From Pontederia crassipes (taxonomy: Eukaryota; Streptophyta; Magnoliopsida; Commelinales; Pontederiaceae), in NCBI GenBank assembly GCA_030549335.1, contig JAUKPH010000018.1, positions 6,014,001 to 6,078,000 of the forward strand: DNA of 64,000 bases, read 5' to 3'. Positions 13,401-26,800 of this stretch are shown here, piece after piece. The notes below the pieces were generated by a model. It saw nothing but the letters and a program-made list of their open reading frames with translations. It made no database searches and was not told the DNA's origin. Position 1 is the stretch's first letter, and each line of letters begins with the position of its first letter. The position numbers and the translations under genes were made by a program.

Positions 13401-16400
13401 AAGATTTATCACCTCTTAGGACACCCAAAGGTTGTAATAAGTATCTATAACTTATAGCTTCGAACCTAACTCTAAGACTCTAATCCCCAGAGCGTTATCT
13501 TTGATTGTAACGGTTCAACTTCGGTTTGAAATAGAGTTAAAGTTCTAAAGATCTATCACCTCTTAGGATACCCAAAGGTTGTAATAAGTATCTATAACTT
13601 ATAGCTTTGAACCTAACTCTAAGGCTCTAATCCTCAAGAGCGTTATCTTTGATTGTAACGGTTCAACTTCGGTTTGAAATAGAGTTAAATTTCTAAAGAT
13701 CTATCACTTCTTAGGACACCCAAAGGTTGTAATAAGTATCTATAACTTATGGCTTTGAACCTAACTCTAAGACTCTAATCCCCAAGAACGTTATCTTTGA
13801 TTGTAACGGTTCAACTTCGGTTTGAAATAGAGTTAAAGTTCTAAAGATCTATCACCTCTTAGGACACCCAAAGGTTGTAATAAGTATCTATAACTTATAG
13901 CTTTGAACCTAACTCTAAGGCTCTAATCCCCAAGAGCGTTATCTTTGATTGTAACGGTTGAACTTCGGTTTGAAATAGAGTTAAAGTTCTAAAGCTCTAT
14001 CACCTCTTAGGACACCCAAAGGTTGTAATAAGTATCTATAACTTATAGCTTTGAACCTAACTCTAAGACTCTAATCCCCAAGAGCGTTATCTTTGACTGT
14101 AACGGTTCAACTTCGGCTTGAAATAGAGTTAAAGTTCTAAAGATCTATCACCTCTTAGGACACCCAAAGGTTGTAATAAGTATCTATAACTTATAGCTTT
14201 GAACCTAACTCTAAGACTCTAATCCCCAAGAGCGTTATCTTTGATTGTAACGGTTCAACTTCGGCTTCAAATAGAGTTAAAGTTCTAAAGATCTATCACC
14301 TCTTAGGACACCCAAAGGTTGTAATAAATATCTATAACTTATAGCTTTGAACCTAACTCTAACGCTCTAATCCCCAAGAGCGTTATCTTTGATTGTAACG
14401 GTTCAACTTCGGTTTGAAATAGAGTTAAAGTTCTAAAGATCTATCACCTCTTAGGACACCCAAAGGTTGTAATAAGTATCTATAACTTATAGCTTTGAAC
14501 CTAACTCTAGCGCTCTAATCCCCAAGAGCGTTATCTTTGATTGTAACGTTTCAACTTCGGTTTGAAAAAGAGTTAAATTTCTAAAAATCTATCACCTCTT
14601 AGGATACCCAAAGGTTGTAATAAGTATCTATAACTTATAGCTTCGAACCTAACTCTAAGACTCTAATCCCCAAGAGCATTATCTTTGATTGTAACGGTTC
14701 AACTTCGGTTTGAAATAGAGTTAAAGTTCTAAAGATCTATCACCTCTTAGGACACCCAAAGGTTGTAATAAGTATCTATAACTTATAGCTTTGAACCTAA
14801 CTCTAAGACTCTAATCCCCAAGAGCATTATCTTTGATTGTAACGGTTCAACTTCTGTTTGAAATAGAGTTAAAGTTGTAAAGATCTATCACCTCTTATGA
14901 CACCCAAAGGTTGTAATAAGTATCTATAACTTATAGCTTTGAACCTAACTCTAAGACTCTAATCCCCAAGAGCGTTATCTTTGATTGTAACGGTTCAACT
15001 TCGGTTTGAAATAGAGTTAAAGTTCTAAAGATCTATCACCTCTTAGGACACCCAAAGGTTGTAATAAGTATCTATAACTTATAGCTTTGAACCTAACTCT
15101 AAGACTCTAATCCCCAAGAGCGTTATCTTTGATTGTAACGGTTCAACTTCGGTTTGAAATAGAATTAAAGTTCTAAAGATCTATCACCTCTTAGGACACC
15201 CAAAGGTTGTAATAAGTATCTATAACTTATAGCTTTGAACCTAACTCTAACGCTCTAATCCCCAAGAGCATTATCTTTGATTGTAACGGTTCAACTTCTG
15301 TTTGAAATAGAGTTAAAGTTGTAAAGATCTATCACCTCTTATGACACCCAAAGGTTGTAATAAGTATCTATAACTTATAGCTTTGAACCTAACTCTAAGA
15401 CTCTAATCCCCAAGAGCGTTATCTTTGATTGTAACGGTTCAACTTCGGTTTGAAATAGAGTTAAAGTTCTAAAGATCTATCACCTCTTTGGACACCCAAA
15501 GGTTGTAATAAGTATCTATAACTTATAGCTTTGAACCTAACTCTAAGACTCTAATCCCCAAGAGCGTTATCTTTGATTGTAACGGTTCAACTTCGGTTTG
15601 AAATAGAGTTAAATTTCTAAAGATTTATCACCTCTTAGGACACCCAAAGGTTGTAATAAGTATCTATAACTTATAGCTTCGAACCTAACTCTAAGACTCT
15701 AATCCCCAGAGCGTTATCTTTGATTGTAACGGTTCAACTTCGGTTTGAAATAGAGTTAAAGTTCTAAAGCTCTATCACCTCTTAGGACACCCAAAGGTTG
15801 TAATAAGTATCTATAACTTATAGCTTTGAACCTAACTCTAAGACTCTAATCCCCAAGAGCGTTATCTTTGATTGTAACGGTTCAACTTCGGCTTGAAATA
15901 GAGTTAAAGTTCTAAAGATCTATCACCTCTTAGGACACCCAAAGGTTGTAATAAGTATCTATAACTTATAGCTTTGAACCTAACTCTAAGATTCTAATCC
16001 CCAAGAGCGTTATCTTTGATTGTAACGGTTCAACTTCGGCTTGAAATAGAGTTAAAGTTCTAAAGATCTATCACCTCTTGGACACCCAAAGGTTGTAATA
16101 AATATCTATAACTTATAGCTTTGAACCTAACTCTAAGGCTCTAATCCCCAAGAGCGTTATCTTTGATTGTAACGGTTCAACTTCGGTTTGAAATAGAGTT
16201 AATGTTCTAAAGATCTATCACCTCTTAGGACACCCAAAGGTTGTAATAAGTATCTATAACTTATAGCTTTGAACCTAACTCTAACGCTCTAATCCCCAAG
16301 AGCGTTATCTTTGATTGTAACGGTTCAACTTCGGTTTGAAAAAGAGTTAAATTTCTAAAGATCTATCACCTCTTAGGATACCCAAAGGTTGTAATAAGTA

Positions 16401-19400
16401 TCTATAACTTATAGCTTCGAACCTAACTCTAAGACTCTAATCCCCAAGAGCGTTATCTTTGATTGTAACGGTTCAACTTCGGTTTGAAATAGAGTTAAAG
16501 TTCTAAAGATCTATCACCTCTTAGGACACCCAAAGGTTGTAATACGTATCTATAACTTATAGCTTTGAACCTAACTCTAAGACTCTAATCCCCAAGAACG
16601 TTATCTTTGATTGGAACGGTTCAACTTCGGTTTGAAATAGAGTTAAAGTTCTAAAGATCTATCACCTCTTAGGACACCCAAAGGTTGTAATAAGTATCTA
16701 TAACTTATAGCTTTGAACCTAACTCTAAGGCTCTAATCCCCAAGGGCGTTATCTTTGATTGTAACGGTTGAACTTCGGTTTGAAATAGAGTTAAAGTTCT
16801 AAAGCTCTATCACCTCTTAGGACACCCAAAGGTTGTAATAAGTATCTATAACTTATAGCTTTGAACCTAACTCTAAGACTCTAATCCCCAAGAGCGTTAT
16901 CTTTGACTGTAACGGTTCAACTTCGGCTTGAAATAGAGTTAAAGTTCTAAAGATCTATCACCTCTTAGGACACCCAAAGGTTGTAATAAGTATCTATAAC
17001 TTATAGCTTTGAACCTAACTCTAAGACTCCAATCCCCAAGAGCGTTATCTTTGATTGTAACGGTTCAACTTCGGCTTCAAATAGAGTTAAAGTTCTAAAG
17101 ATCTATCACCTCTTAGGACACCCAAAGGTTGTAATAAGTATCTATAACTTATAGCTTTGAACCTAACTCTAACGCTCTAATCCCCAAGAGCGTTATCTTT
17201 GATTGTAACGGTTCAACTTCGGTTTGAAATAGAGTTAAAGTTCTAAAGATCTATCACCTCTTAGGACACCCAAAGGTTGTAATAAGTATCTATAACTTAT
17301 AGCTTTGAACCTAACTCTAGCGCTCTAATCCCCAAGAGCGTTATCTTTGATTGTAACGTTTCAACTTCGGTTTGAAAAAGAGTTAAATTTCTAAAAATCT
17401 ATCACCTCTTAGGATACCCAAAGGTTGTAATAAGTATCTATAACTTATAGCTTCGAACCTAACTCTAAGACTCTAATCCCCAAGAGCGTTATCTTTGATT
17501 GTAACGGTTCAACTTCGGTTTGAAATAGAGTTAAAGTTCTAAAGATCTATCACCTCTTAGGACACCCAAAGGTTGTAATAAGTATCTATAACTTATAGCT
17601 TTGAACCTAACTCTAAGACTCTAGTCCCCAAGAGCGTTATCTTTGATTGTAACGGTTCAACTTCGGTTTGAAATAGAGTTAAAGTTCTAAAGATTTGTCA
17701 CCTCTTAGGGCACCCAAAGGTTGTAATAAGTATCTATAACTTATAGCTTTGAACCCAACTCTATGACTCTAATCCCCAAGAGCGTTATCTTTGATTGTAA
17801 CGGTTCAACTTCGGTTTAAATAGAGTTAAAGTTCTAAAGATCTATCACCTCTTAGGACACCCAAAGGTTGTAATAAGTATCTATAACTTATAGCTTTGAA
17901 CCTAACTCTAAGACTCTAATCCCCAAGAGCGTTATCTTTGATTGTAACGGTTCAACTTCGGATTGAAATAGAGTTAAAGTTCTAAAGATCTATCACCTCT
18001 TAGGACACCCAAAGGTTGTAATAAGTATCTATAACTTATAGCTTTGAACCTAACTCTAAGACTCTAATCCCCAAGAGCGTTATCTTTGATTGTAACGGTT
18101 CAACTTCGGATTGAAATAGAGTTAAAGTTCTAAAGATCTATCACCTCTTAGGACACCCAAAGGTTGTAATAAGTATCTATAACTTATAGCTTTGAACCTA
18201 ACTCTAAGACTCTAATCCCCAAGAGCGTTATCTTCTATTGTAACGGTTCAACTTCGGATTGAAATAGAGTTGAAGTTCTAAAGATCTATCACCTCTTAGG
18301 ACACCCAAAGGTTGTAATAAGTATCTATAACTTATAGCTTTGCACCTTACTCAAAGACTCTAATCCCCAAGAGCTTTATCATTGATTGTAACGGTTCAAC
18401 TTCGGATTGAAATAGAGTTAAAGTTCTAAAGATCTATCACCTCTTAGGACACCCAAAGGGTGTAATAAGTATCTATAACTTATAGCTTTGAACCTCACTC
18501 TAAGACTCTAATCCCCAAGAGCATTATCTTTGATTGTAACGGTTCAACTTCGGTTTGAAATAGAGTTAAAGTTCTAAAGATCTATCTCCTCTTAGGACAC
18601 CCAAAGGTTGTAATTAGTATCTATAACTTATAGCTTTGAACCTAACTCTAAGGCTCTAATCCCCAAGAGCGTTATCTTTGATTGTAACGGTTGAACTTCG
18701 GTTTGAAATAGAGTTAAAGTTCTAAAGCTCTATCACCTCTTAGGACACCCAAAGGTTGTAATAAGTATCTATAACTTATAGCTTTGAACCTAACTCTAAG
18801 ACTCTAATCCCCAAGAGCGTTATCTTTGACTGTAACGGTTCAACTTCGGCTTGAAATAGTGTTAAAGTTCTAAAGATCTATCACCTCTTAGGACACCCAA
18901 AGGTTGTAATAAGTATCTATAACTTATAGCTTTGAACCTAACTCTAAGACTCTAATCCCCAAGAGCGTTATCTTTGATTGTAACGGTTCAACTTCGGCTT
19001 CAAATAGAGTTAAAGTTCTAAAGATCTATCACCTCTTAGGACACCCAAAGGTTGTAATAAATATCTATAACTTATAGCTTTGAACCTAACTCTAACGCTC
19101 TAATCCCCAAGAGCGTTATCTTTGATTGTAACGGTTCAACTTCGGTTTGAAATAGAGTTAAAGTTCTAAAGATCTATCACCTCTTAGGACACCCAAAGGT
19201 TGTAATAAGTATTTATAACTTATAGCTTTGAACCTAACTCTAGCGCTCTAATCCCCAAGAGCGTTATCTTTGATTGTAACGGTTCAACTTCGGTTTGAAA
19301 TAGAGTTAAATTTCTAAAGATTTATCACCTCTTAGGACACCCAGAGGTTGTAATAAGTATCTATAACTTATAGCTTTGAACCTAACTCTAAGACTCTAAT

Positions 19401-20879
19401 CCCAGAGCGTTATCTTTGATTGTAACGGTTCAACTTCGGTTTGAAATAGAGTTAAAGTTCTAAAGATCTATCACCTCTTAGGATACCCAAAGGTTGTAAT
19501 AAGTATCTATAACTTATAGCTTTGAACCTAACTCTAAGGCTCTAATCCTCAAGAGCTTTATCTTTGATTGTAACGGTTCAACTTCGGTTTGAAATAGAGT
19601 TAAATTTCTAAAGATCTATCACTTCTTAGGACACCCAAAGGTTGTAATAAGTATCTATAACTTATGGCTTTGAACCTAACTCTAAGACTCTAATCCCCAA
19701 GAACGTTATCTTTGATTGTAACGGTTCAACTTCGGTTTGAAATAGAGTTAAAGTTCTAAAGATCTATCACCTCTTAGGACACCCAAAGGTTGTAATAAGT
19801 ATCTATAACTTATAGCTTTGAACCTAACTCTAAGGCTCTAATCCCCAAGAGCGTTATCTTTGATTGTAACGGTTGAACTTCGGTTTGAAATAGAGTTAAA
19901 GTTCTAAAGCTCTATCACCTCTTAGGACACCCAAAGGTTGTAATAAGTATCTATAACTTATAGCTTTGAACCTAACTCTAAGACTCTAATCCCCAAGAGC
20001 GTTATCTTTGACTGTAACGGTTCAACTTCGGCTTGAAATAGAGTTAAAGTTCTAAAGATCTATCACCTCTTAGGACACCCAAAGGTTGTAATAAGTATCT
20101 ATAACTTATAGCTTTGAACCTAACTCTAAGACTCTAATCCCCAAGAGCGTTATCTTTGATTGTAACGGTTCAACTTCGGCTTCAAATAGAGTTAAAGTTC
20201 TAAAGATCTATCACCTCTTAGGACACCCAAAGGTTGTAATAAATATCTATAACTTATAGCTTTGAACCTAACTCTAACGCTCTAATCCCCAAGAGCGTTA
20301 TCTTTGATTGTAACGGTTCAACTTCGGTTTGAAATAGAGTTAAAGTTCTAAAGATCTATCACCTCTTAGGACACCCAAAGGTTGTAATAAGTATCTATAA
20401 CTTATAGCTTTGAACCTAACTCTAGCGCTCTAATCCCCAAGAGCGTTATCTTTGATTGTAACGTTTCAACTTCGGTTTGAAAAAGAGTTAAATTTCTAAA
20501 AATCTATCACCTCTTAGGATACCCAAAGGTTGTAATAAGTATCTATAACTTATAGCTTCGAACCTAACTCTAAGACTCTAATCCCCAAGAGCGTTATCTT
20601 TGATTGTAACGGTTCAACTTCGGTTTGAAATAGAGTTAAAGTTCTAAAGATCTATCACCTCTTAGGACACCCAAAGGTTGTAATAAGTATCTATAACTTA
20701 TAGCTTTGAACCTAACTCTAAGACTCTAATCCCCAAGAGTGTTATCTTTGATTGTAACGGTTCAACTTCGGTTTGAAATAAAGTTAAAGTTCTAAAGATC
20801 TATCACCTCTTAGGACACACAAAGGTTGTAATAAGTATCTATAACTTATAGCTTTGAACCTAACTCTAAGACTCTAATC
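7481..20879 (+). repeat. Satellite zone of mixed block lengths
   Basis: Here the block markers still come in a common order: AATCCTC, then TATGGCT with AAGTACG or AAGAACG, then AAGCTC, then CGGCTTGAAAT twice, then TAATAAATAT, then TAACGCTC with GAAAAAGAG, then CTTCGAACC. Their spacing varies. AATCCTC lies at 8,010, 8,601 and 10,375, which are steps of 4 and 12 units. TAATAAATAT recurs at 9,294 and 11,068, a 12-unit step. A second block type with GGTTGAACTT, TTTGACTGTAAC, CGGCTTCAAAT and CTCTAGCGCTC appears from about 13.9 kb, again near 16.7 kb, and twice from 18.6 kb. No single fixed higher-order period fits the zone. No gene or other element is visible. Confidence 0.75.
17620..18620 (+). 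repeat. Poorly homogenised satellite island
   Basis: About seven consecutive monomers carry private changes that I do not see elsewhere in the window. Examples are GGGCACCC (17.7 kb), AACCCAACTCTATGAC (17.75 kb), a 1-bp shorter TTCGGTTTAAATAG (17.8 kb), CGGATTGAAAT in four successive units (about 17.96, 18.11, 18.25 and 18.40 kb), TGCACCTTACTCAAAG (18.34 kb) and AAGGGTGTAAT (18.46 kb). The four adjacent CGGATTG units suggest local single-unit amplification. The island ends where the long-range copied block starts at about 18,620. Confidence 0.65.
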
Positions 20880-23800
20880 CCCAAGAGCGTCATCTTTGAT
20901 TGTAACGGTTCAACTTCGGCTTCAAATAGAGTTAAAGTTCTAAAGATCTATCACCTCTTAGGACACCCAAAGGTTGTAATAAGTATGTATAACTTATAGC
21001 TTTGAATCTAACTCTAAGGCTCTAATCCCCAAGAGCGTTATCTTTGATTGTAACGGTTCAACTTCGGTTTGAAATAGAGTTAAAGTTCTAAAGATCTATC
21101 ACCTCTTAGGACACCCAAAGGTTGTAATAAGTATCTATAACTTATAGCTTTGAACCTAACTCTAAGACTCTAATCCCCAAGAGCGTTATCTTTGATTGTA
21201 ACGGTTCAACTTCGGTTTGAAATAGAGTTAAAGTTCTAAAGCTCTATCACCTCTTAGAACACCCAAAGGTTGTAATAAGTATCTATAACTTATAGCTTTG
21301 AACCTAACTCTAAGACTCTAATCCCCAAGAGCGTTATCTTTGATTGTAACGGTTCAACTTCGGTTTGAAATAGAGTTAAATTTCTAAAGATCTATCACCT
21401 CTTAGGATACCCAAAGGTTGTAATAAGTATCTATAACTTATAGCTTTGAACCTAACTCTAAGACTCTAATCCCCAAGAGCGTTATCTTTGATTGTAACGG
21501 TTCGACTTCGGTTTGAAATAGAGTTAAAGTTCTAAAGATCTATCACCTCTTTGGACACCCAAAGGTTGTAATAAGTATCTATAACTTATAGCTTTGAACC
21601 TAACTCTAAGACTCTAATCCCCAAGAGCGTTATCTTTGATTGTAACGGTTCAACTTCTGTTTGAAATAGAGTTAAAGTTGTAAAGATCTATCACCTCTTA
21701 TGACACCCAAAGCTTGTAATAAGTATCTATAACTTATAGCTTTGAACCTAACTCTAAGACTCTAATCCCCAAGAGCGTTATCTTTGATTGTAACGGTTCA
21801 ACTTCGGTTTGAAATAGAGTTAAAGTTCTAAAGATCTATCACCTCTTAGGACACCCAAAGGTTGTAATAAGTATCTATAACTTATAGCTTTGAACCTAAC
21901 TCTAAGACTCTAATCCCCAAGAGTGTTATCTTTGATTGTAACGGTTCAACTTCGGTTTGAAATAGAGTTAAAGTTCTAAAGATCTATCACCTCTTAGGAC
22001 AACCAAAGGTTGTAATAAGTATCTATAACTTATAGCTTTGAACCTAACTCTAAGACTCTAATCCCCAAGAGCATTATCTTTGATTGTAACGGTTCAACTT
22101 CGGTTTGAAATAGAGTTAAAGTTCTAAAGCTCTATCACCTCTTAGAACACCCAAAGGTTGTAATAAGTATCTATAACTTATAGCTTTGAACCTAACTCTA
22201 AGACTCTAATCCCCAAGAGCGTTATCTTTGATTGTAACGGTTCAACTTCGGTTTGAAATAGAGTTAAAGTTCTAAAGATCTGTCACCTCTTAGGATACCC
22301 AAAGGTTGTAATAAGTATCTATAACTTATAGCTTTGAACCTAACTCTAAGACTCTAATCCCCAAGAGCGTTATCTTTGATTGTAACGGTTCGACTTCGGT
22401 TTGAAATAGAGTTAAAGTTCTAAAGATCTATCACCTCTTTGGACACCCAAAGGTTGTAATAAGTATCTATAACTTATAGCTTTGAACCTAACTCTAAGAC
22501 TCTAATCCCCAAGAGCGTTATCTTTGATTGTAACGGTTCAACTTCGGTTTGAAATAGAGTTAAATTTCTAAAGATTTATCACCTCTTAGGACTCCCAAAG
22601 GTTGTAATAAGTATCTATAACTTATAGCTTCGAACCTAACTCTAAGACTCTAATCCCCAGAGCGTTATCTTTGATTGTAACGGTTCAACTTCGGTTTGAA
22701 ATAGAGTTAAAGTTCTAAAGATCTATCACCTCTTAGGATACCCAAAGGTTGTAATAAGTATCTATAACTTATAGCTTTGAACCTAACTCTATGGCTCTAA
22801 TCCTCAAGAGCGTTATCTTTGATTGTAACGGTTCAACTTCGGTTTGAAATAGAGTTAAATTTCTAAAGATCTATCACCTCTTAGGACACCCAAAGGTTGT
22901 AATAAGTATCTATAACTTATGGCTTTGAACCTAACTCTAAGACTCTAATCCCCAAGTACGTTATCTTTGATTGTAACGGTTCAACTTCGGTTTGAAATAG
23001 AGTTAAAGTTCTAAAGATCTATCACCTCTTAGGACACCCAAAGGTTGTAATAAGTATCTATAACTTATAGCTTTGAACCTAACTCTAAGGCTCTAATCCC
23101 CAAGAGCGTTATCTTTGATTGTAACGGTTCAACTTCGGTTTGAAATAGAGTTAAAGTTCTAAAGCTCTATCACCTCTTATGACACCCAAAGGTTGTAATA
23201 AGTATCTATAACTTATAGCTTTGAACCTAAATCTAAGACTCTAATCCCCAAGAGCGTTATTTTTTATTGAAACGGTTCAACTTCGGTTTCAAATAGAGTT
23301 AAAGTTCTAAAGATCTATCACCTCTTATGACACCCAAAGGTTGTAATAAGTATGTATAACTTATAGCTTTGAACCTAACTCTAAGGCTCTAATCCCCAAG
23401 AGCGTCATCTTTGATTGTAACGGTTCAACTTCGGCTTCAAATAGAGTTAAAGTTCTAAAGATCTATCACCTCTTAGGACACCCAAAGGTTGTAATAAGTA
23501 TGTATAACTTATAGCTTTGAATCTAACTCTAAGGCTCTAATCCCCAAGAGCGTTATCTTTGATTGTAACGGTTCAACTTCGGTTTGAAATAGAGTTAAAG
23601 TTCTAAAGATCTATCACCTCTTAGGACACCCAAAGGTTGTAATAAGTATCTATAACTTATAGCTTTGAACCTAACTCTAAGACTCTAATCCCCAAGAGCG
23701 TTATCTTTGATTGTAACGGTTCAACTTCGGTTTGAAATAGAGTTAAAGTTCTAAAGCTCTATCACCTCTTAGAACACCCAAAGGTTGTAATAAGTATCTA

Positions 23801-26800
23801 TAACTTATAGCTTTGAACCTAACTCTAAGACTCTAATCCCCAAGAGCGTTATCTTTGATTGTAACGGTTCAACTTCGGTTTGAAATAGAGTTAAAGTTCT
23901 AAAGATCTATCACCTCTTATGACACCCAAAGGTTGTAATAAGTATCTATAACTTATAGCTTTGAACCTAACTCTAAGACTCTAATCCCCAAGAGCGTTAT
24001 CTTTGATTGTAACGGTTCGACTTCGGTTTGAAATAGAGTTAAAGTTCTAAAGATCTATCACCTCTTTGGACACCCAAAGGTTGTAATAAGTATCTATAAC
24101 TTATAGCTTTGAACCTAACTCTAAGACTCTAATCCCCTAGAGCGTTATCTTTGATTGTAACGGTTCAACTTCTGTTTGAAATAGAGTTAAAGTTGTAAAG
24201 ATCTATCACCTCTTATGACACCCAAAGCTTGTAATAAGTATCTATAACTTATAGCTTTGAACCTAACTCTAAGACTCTAATCCCCAAGAGCGTTATCTTT
24301 GATTGTAACGGTTCAACTTCGGTTTGAAATAGAGTTAAAGTTCTAAAGATCTATCACCTCTTAGGACACCCAAAGGTTGTAATAAGTATCTATAACTTAT
24401 AGCTTTGAACCTAACTCTAAGACTCTAATCCCCAAGAGTGTTATCTTTGATTGTAACGGTTCAACTTCGGTTTGAAATAGAGTTAAAGTTCTAAAGATCT
24501 ATCACCTCTTAGGACACACAAAGGTTGTAATAAGTATCTATAACTTATAGCTTTGAACCTAACTCTAAGACTCTAATCCCCAAGAGCGTTATTTTTGATT
24601 GAAACGGTTCAACTTCGGTTTCAAATAGAGTTAAAGTTCTAAAGATCTATCACCTCTTATGACACCCAAAGGTTGTAATAAGTATCTATAACTTATAGCT
24701 TTGAACCTAACTCTAAGACTCTAATCCCCAAGAGCGTTATCTTTGATTGTAACGGTTCAACTTCGGTTTGAAATAGAGTTAAAGTTCTAAAGATATATAA
24801 CCTCTTAGGACACCAAAGGTTGTAATAAGTATCTATAACTTATAGCTTTGAACCTAACTCTATTGCTCTAATCCCCAAGAGCGTTATCTTTGATTGTAAC
24901 GGTTCAACTTCGGTTTGAAATAGAGTTAAAGTTCTAAAGATCTGTCACCTCTTAGGACACCCAAAGGTTGTAATAAGTATCTATAACTTATAGCTTTGAA
25001 CCTAACTCTAAGACTCTAATCCCCCAGAGCGTTATCTTTGATTGTAACGGTTCAACTTCGGTTTGAAATAGAGTTAAAGTTCTAAAGATCTATCACCTCT
25101 TAGGATACCCAAAGGTTGTAATAAGTATCTATAACTTATAGCTTTGAACCTAACTCTAAGACTCTAATCCCCAAGAGCGTTATCTTTGATTGTAACAGTT
25201 CAACTTCGGTTTGAAATAGAGTTAAAGTTCTAAAGATCTATCACCTCTTAGGACACCCAAAGGTTGTAATAAGTATCTATAACTTATAGCTTTGAACCTA
25301 ACTCTAAGACTCTAATCCCCCAGAGCGTTATCTTTGATTGTAACGGTTCAACTTCTATTTGAAATAGAGTTAAAGTTTTAAAGATCTATCACCTCTTATG
25401 ACACCCAAAGGTTGTAATAAGTATCTATAACTTATAGCTTTGAACCTAACTCTAAGACTCTAATCCCCAAGAGCGTTATCTTTGATTGTAACGGTTCAAC
25501 TTCGGTTTGAAATAGAGTTAAAGTTCTAAAGATCTATCACCTCTTAGGACACCCAAAGGTTGTAATAAGTATCTATAACTTATAGCTTTGAACCTAACTC
25601 TAAGACTCTAATCCCCAAGAGTGTTATCTTTGATTGTAACGGTTCAACTTCGGTTTGAAATAAAGTTAAAGTTCTAAAGATCTATCACCTCTTAGGACAC
25701 ACAAAGGTTGTAATAAGTATCTATAACTTATAGCTTTGAACCTAACTCTAAGACTCTAATCCCCAAGAGCGTTATTTTTTATTGAAACGGTTCAACTTCG
25801 GTTTCAAATAGAGTTAAAGTTCTAAAGATCTATCACCTCTTATGACACCCAAAGGTTGTAATAAGTATGTATAACTTATAGCTTTGAACCTAACTCTAAG
25901 GCTCTAATCCCCAAGAGCGTCATCTTTGATTGTAACGGTTCAACTTCGGCTTCAAATAGAGTTAAAGTTCTAAAGATCTATCACCTCTTAGGACACCCAA
26001 AGGTTGTAATAAGTATGTATAACTTATAGCTTTGAATCTAACTCTAAGGCTCTAATCCCCAAGAGCGTTATCTTTGATTGTAACGGTTCAACTTCGGTTT
26101 GAAATAGAGTTAAAGTTCTAAAGATCTATCACCTCTTAGGACACCCAAAGGTTGTAATAAGTATCTATAACTTATAGCTTTGAACCTAACTCTAAGACTC
26201 TAATCCCCAAGAGCGTTATCTTTGATTGTAACGGTTCAACTTCGGTTTGAAATAGAGTTAAAGTTCTAAAGCTCTATCACCTCTTAGAACACCCAAAGGT
26301 TGTAATAAGTATCTATAACTTATAGCTTTGAACCTAACTCTAAGACTCTAATCCCCAAGAGCGTTATCTTTGATTGTAACGGTTCAACTTCGGTTTGAAA
26401 TAGAGTTAAATTTCTAAAGATCTATCACCTCTTAGGATACCCAAAGGTTGTAATAAGTATCTATAACTTATAGCTTTGAACCTAACTCTAAGACTCTAAT
26501 CCCCAAGAGCGTTATCTTTGATTGTAACGGTTCGACTTCGGTTTGAAATAGAGTTAAAGTTCTAAAGATCTATCACCTCTTTGGACACCCAAAGGTTGTA
26601 ATAAGTATCTATAACTTATAGCTTTGAACCTAACTCTAAGACTCTAATCCCCAAGAGCGTTATCTTTGATTGTAACGGTTCAACTTCTGTTTGAAATAGA
26701 GTTAAAGTTGTAAAGATCTATCACCTCTTATGACACCCAAAGCTTGTAATAAGTATCTATAACTTATAGCTTTGAACCTAACTCTAAGACTCTAATCCCC

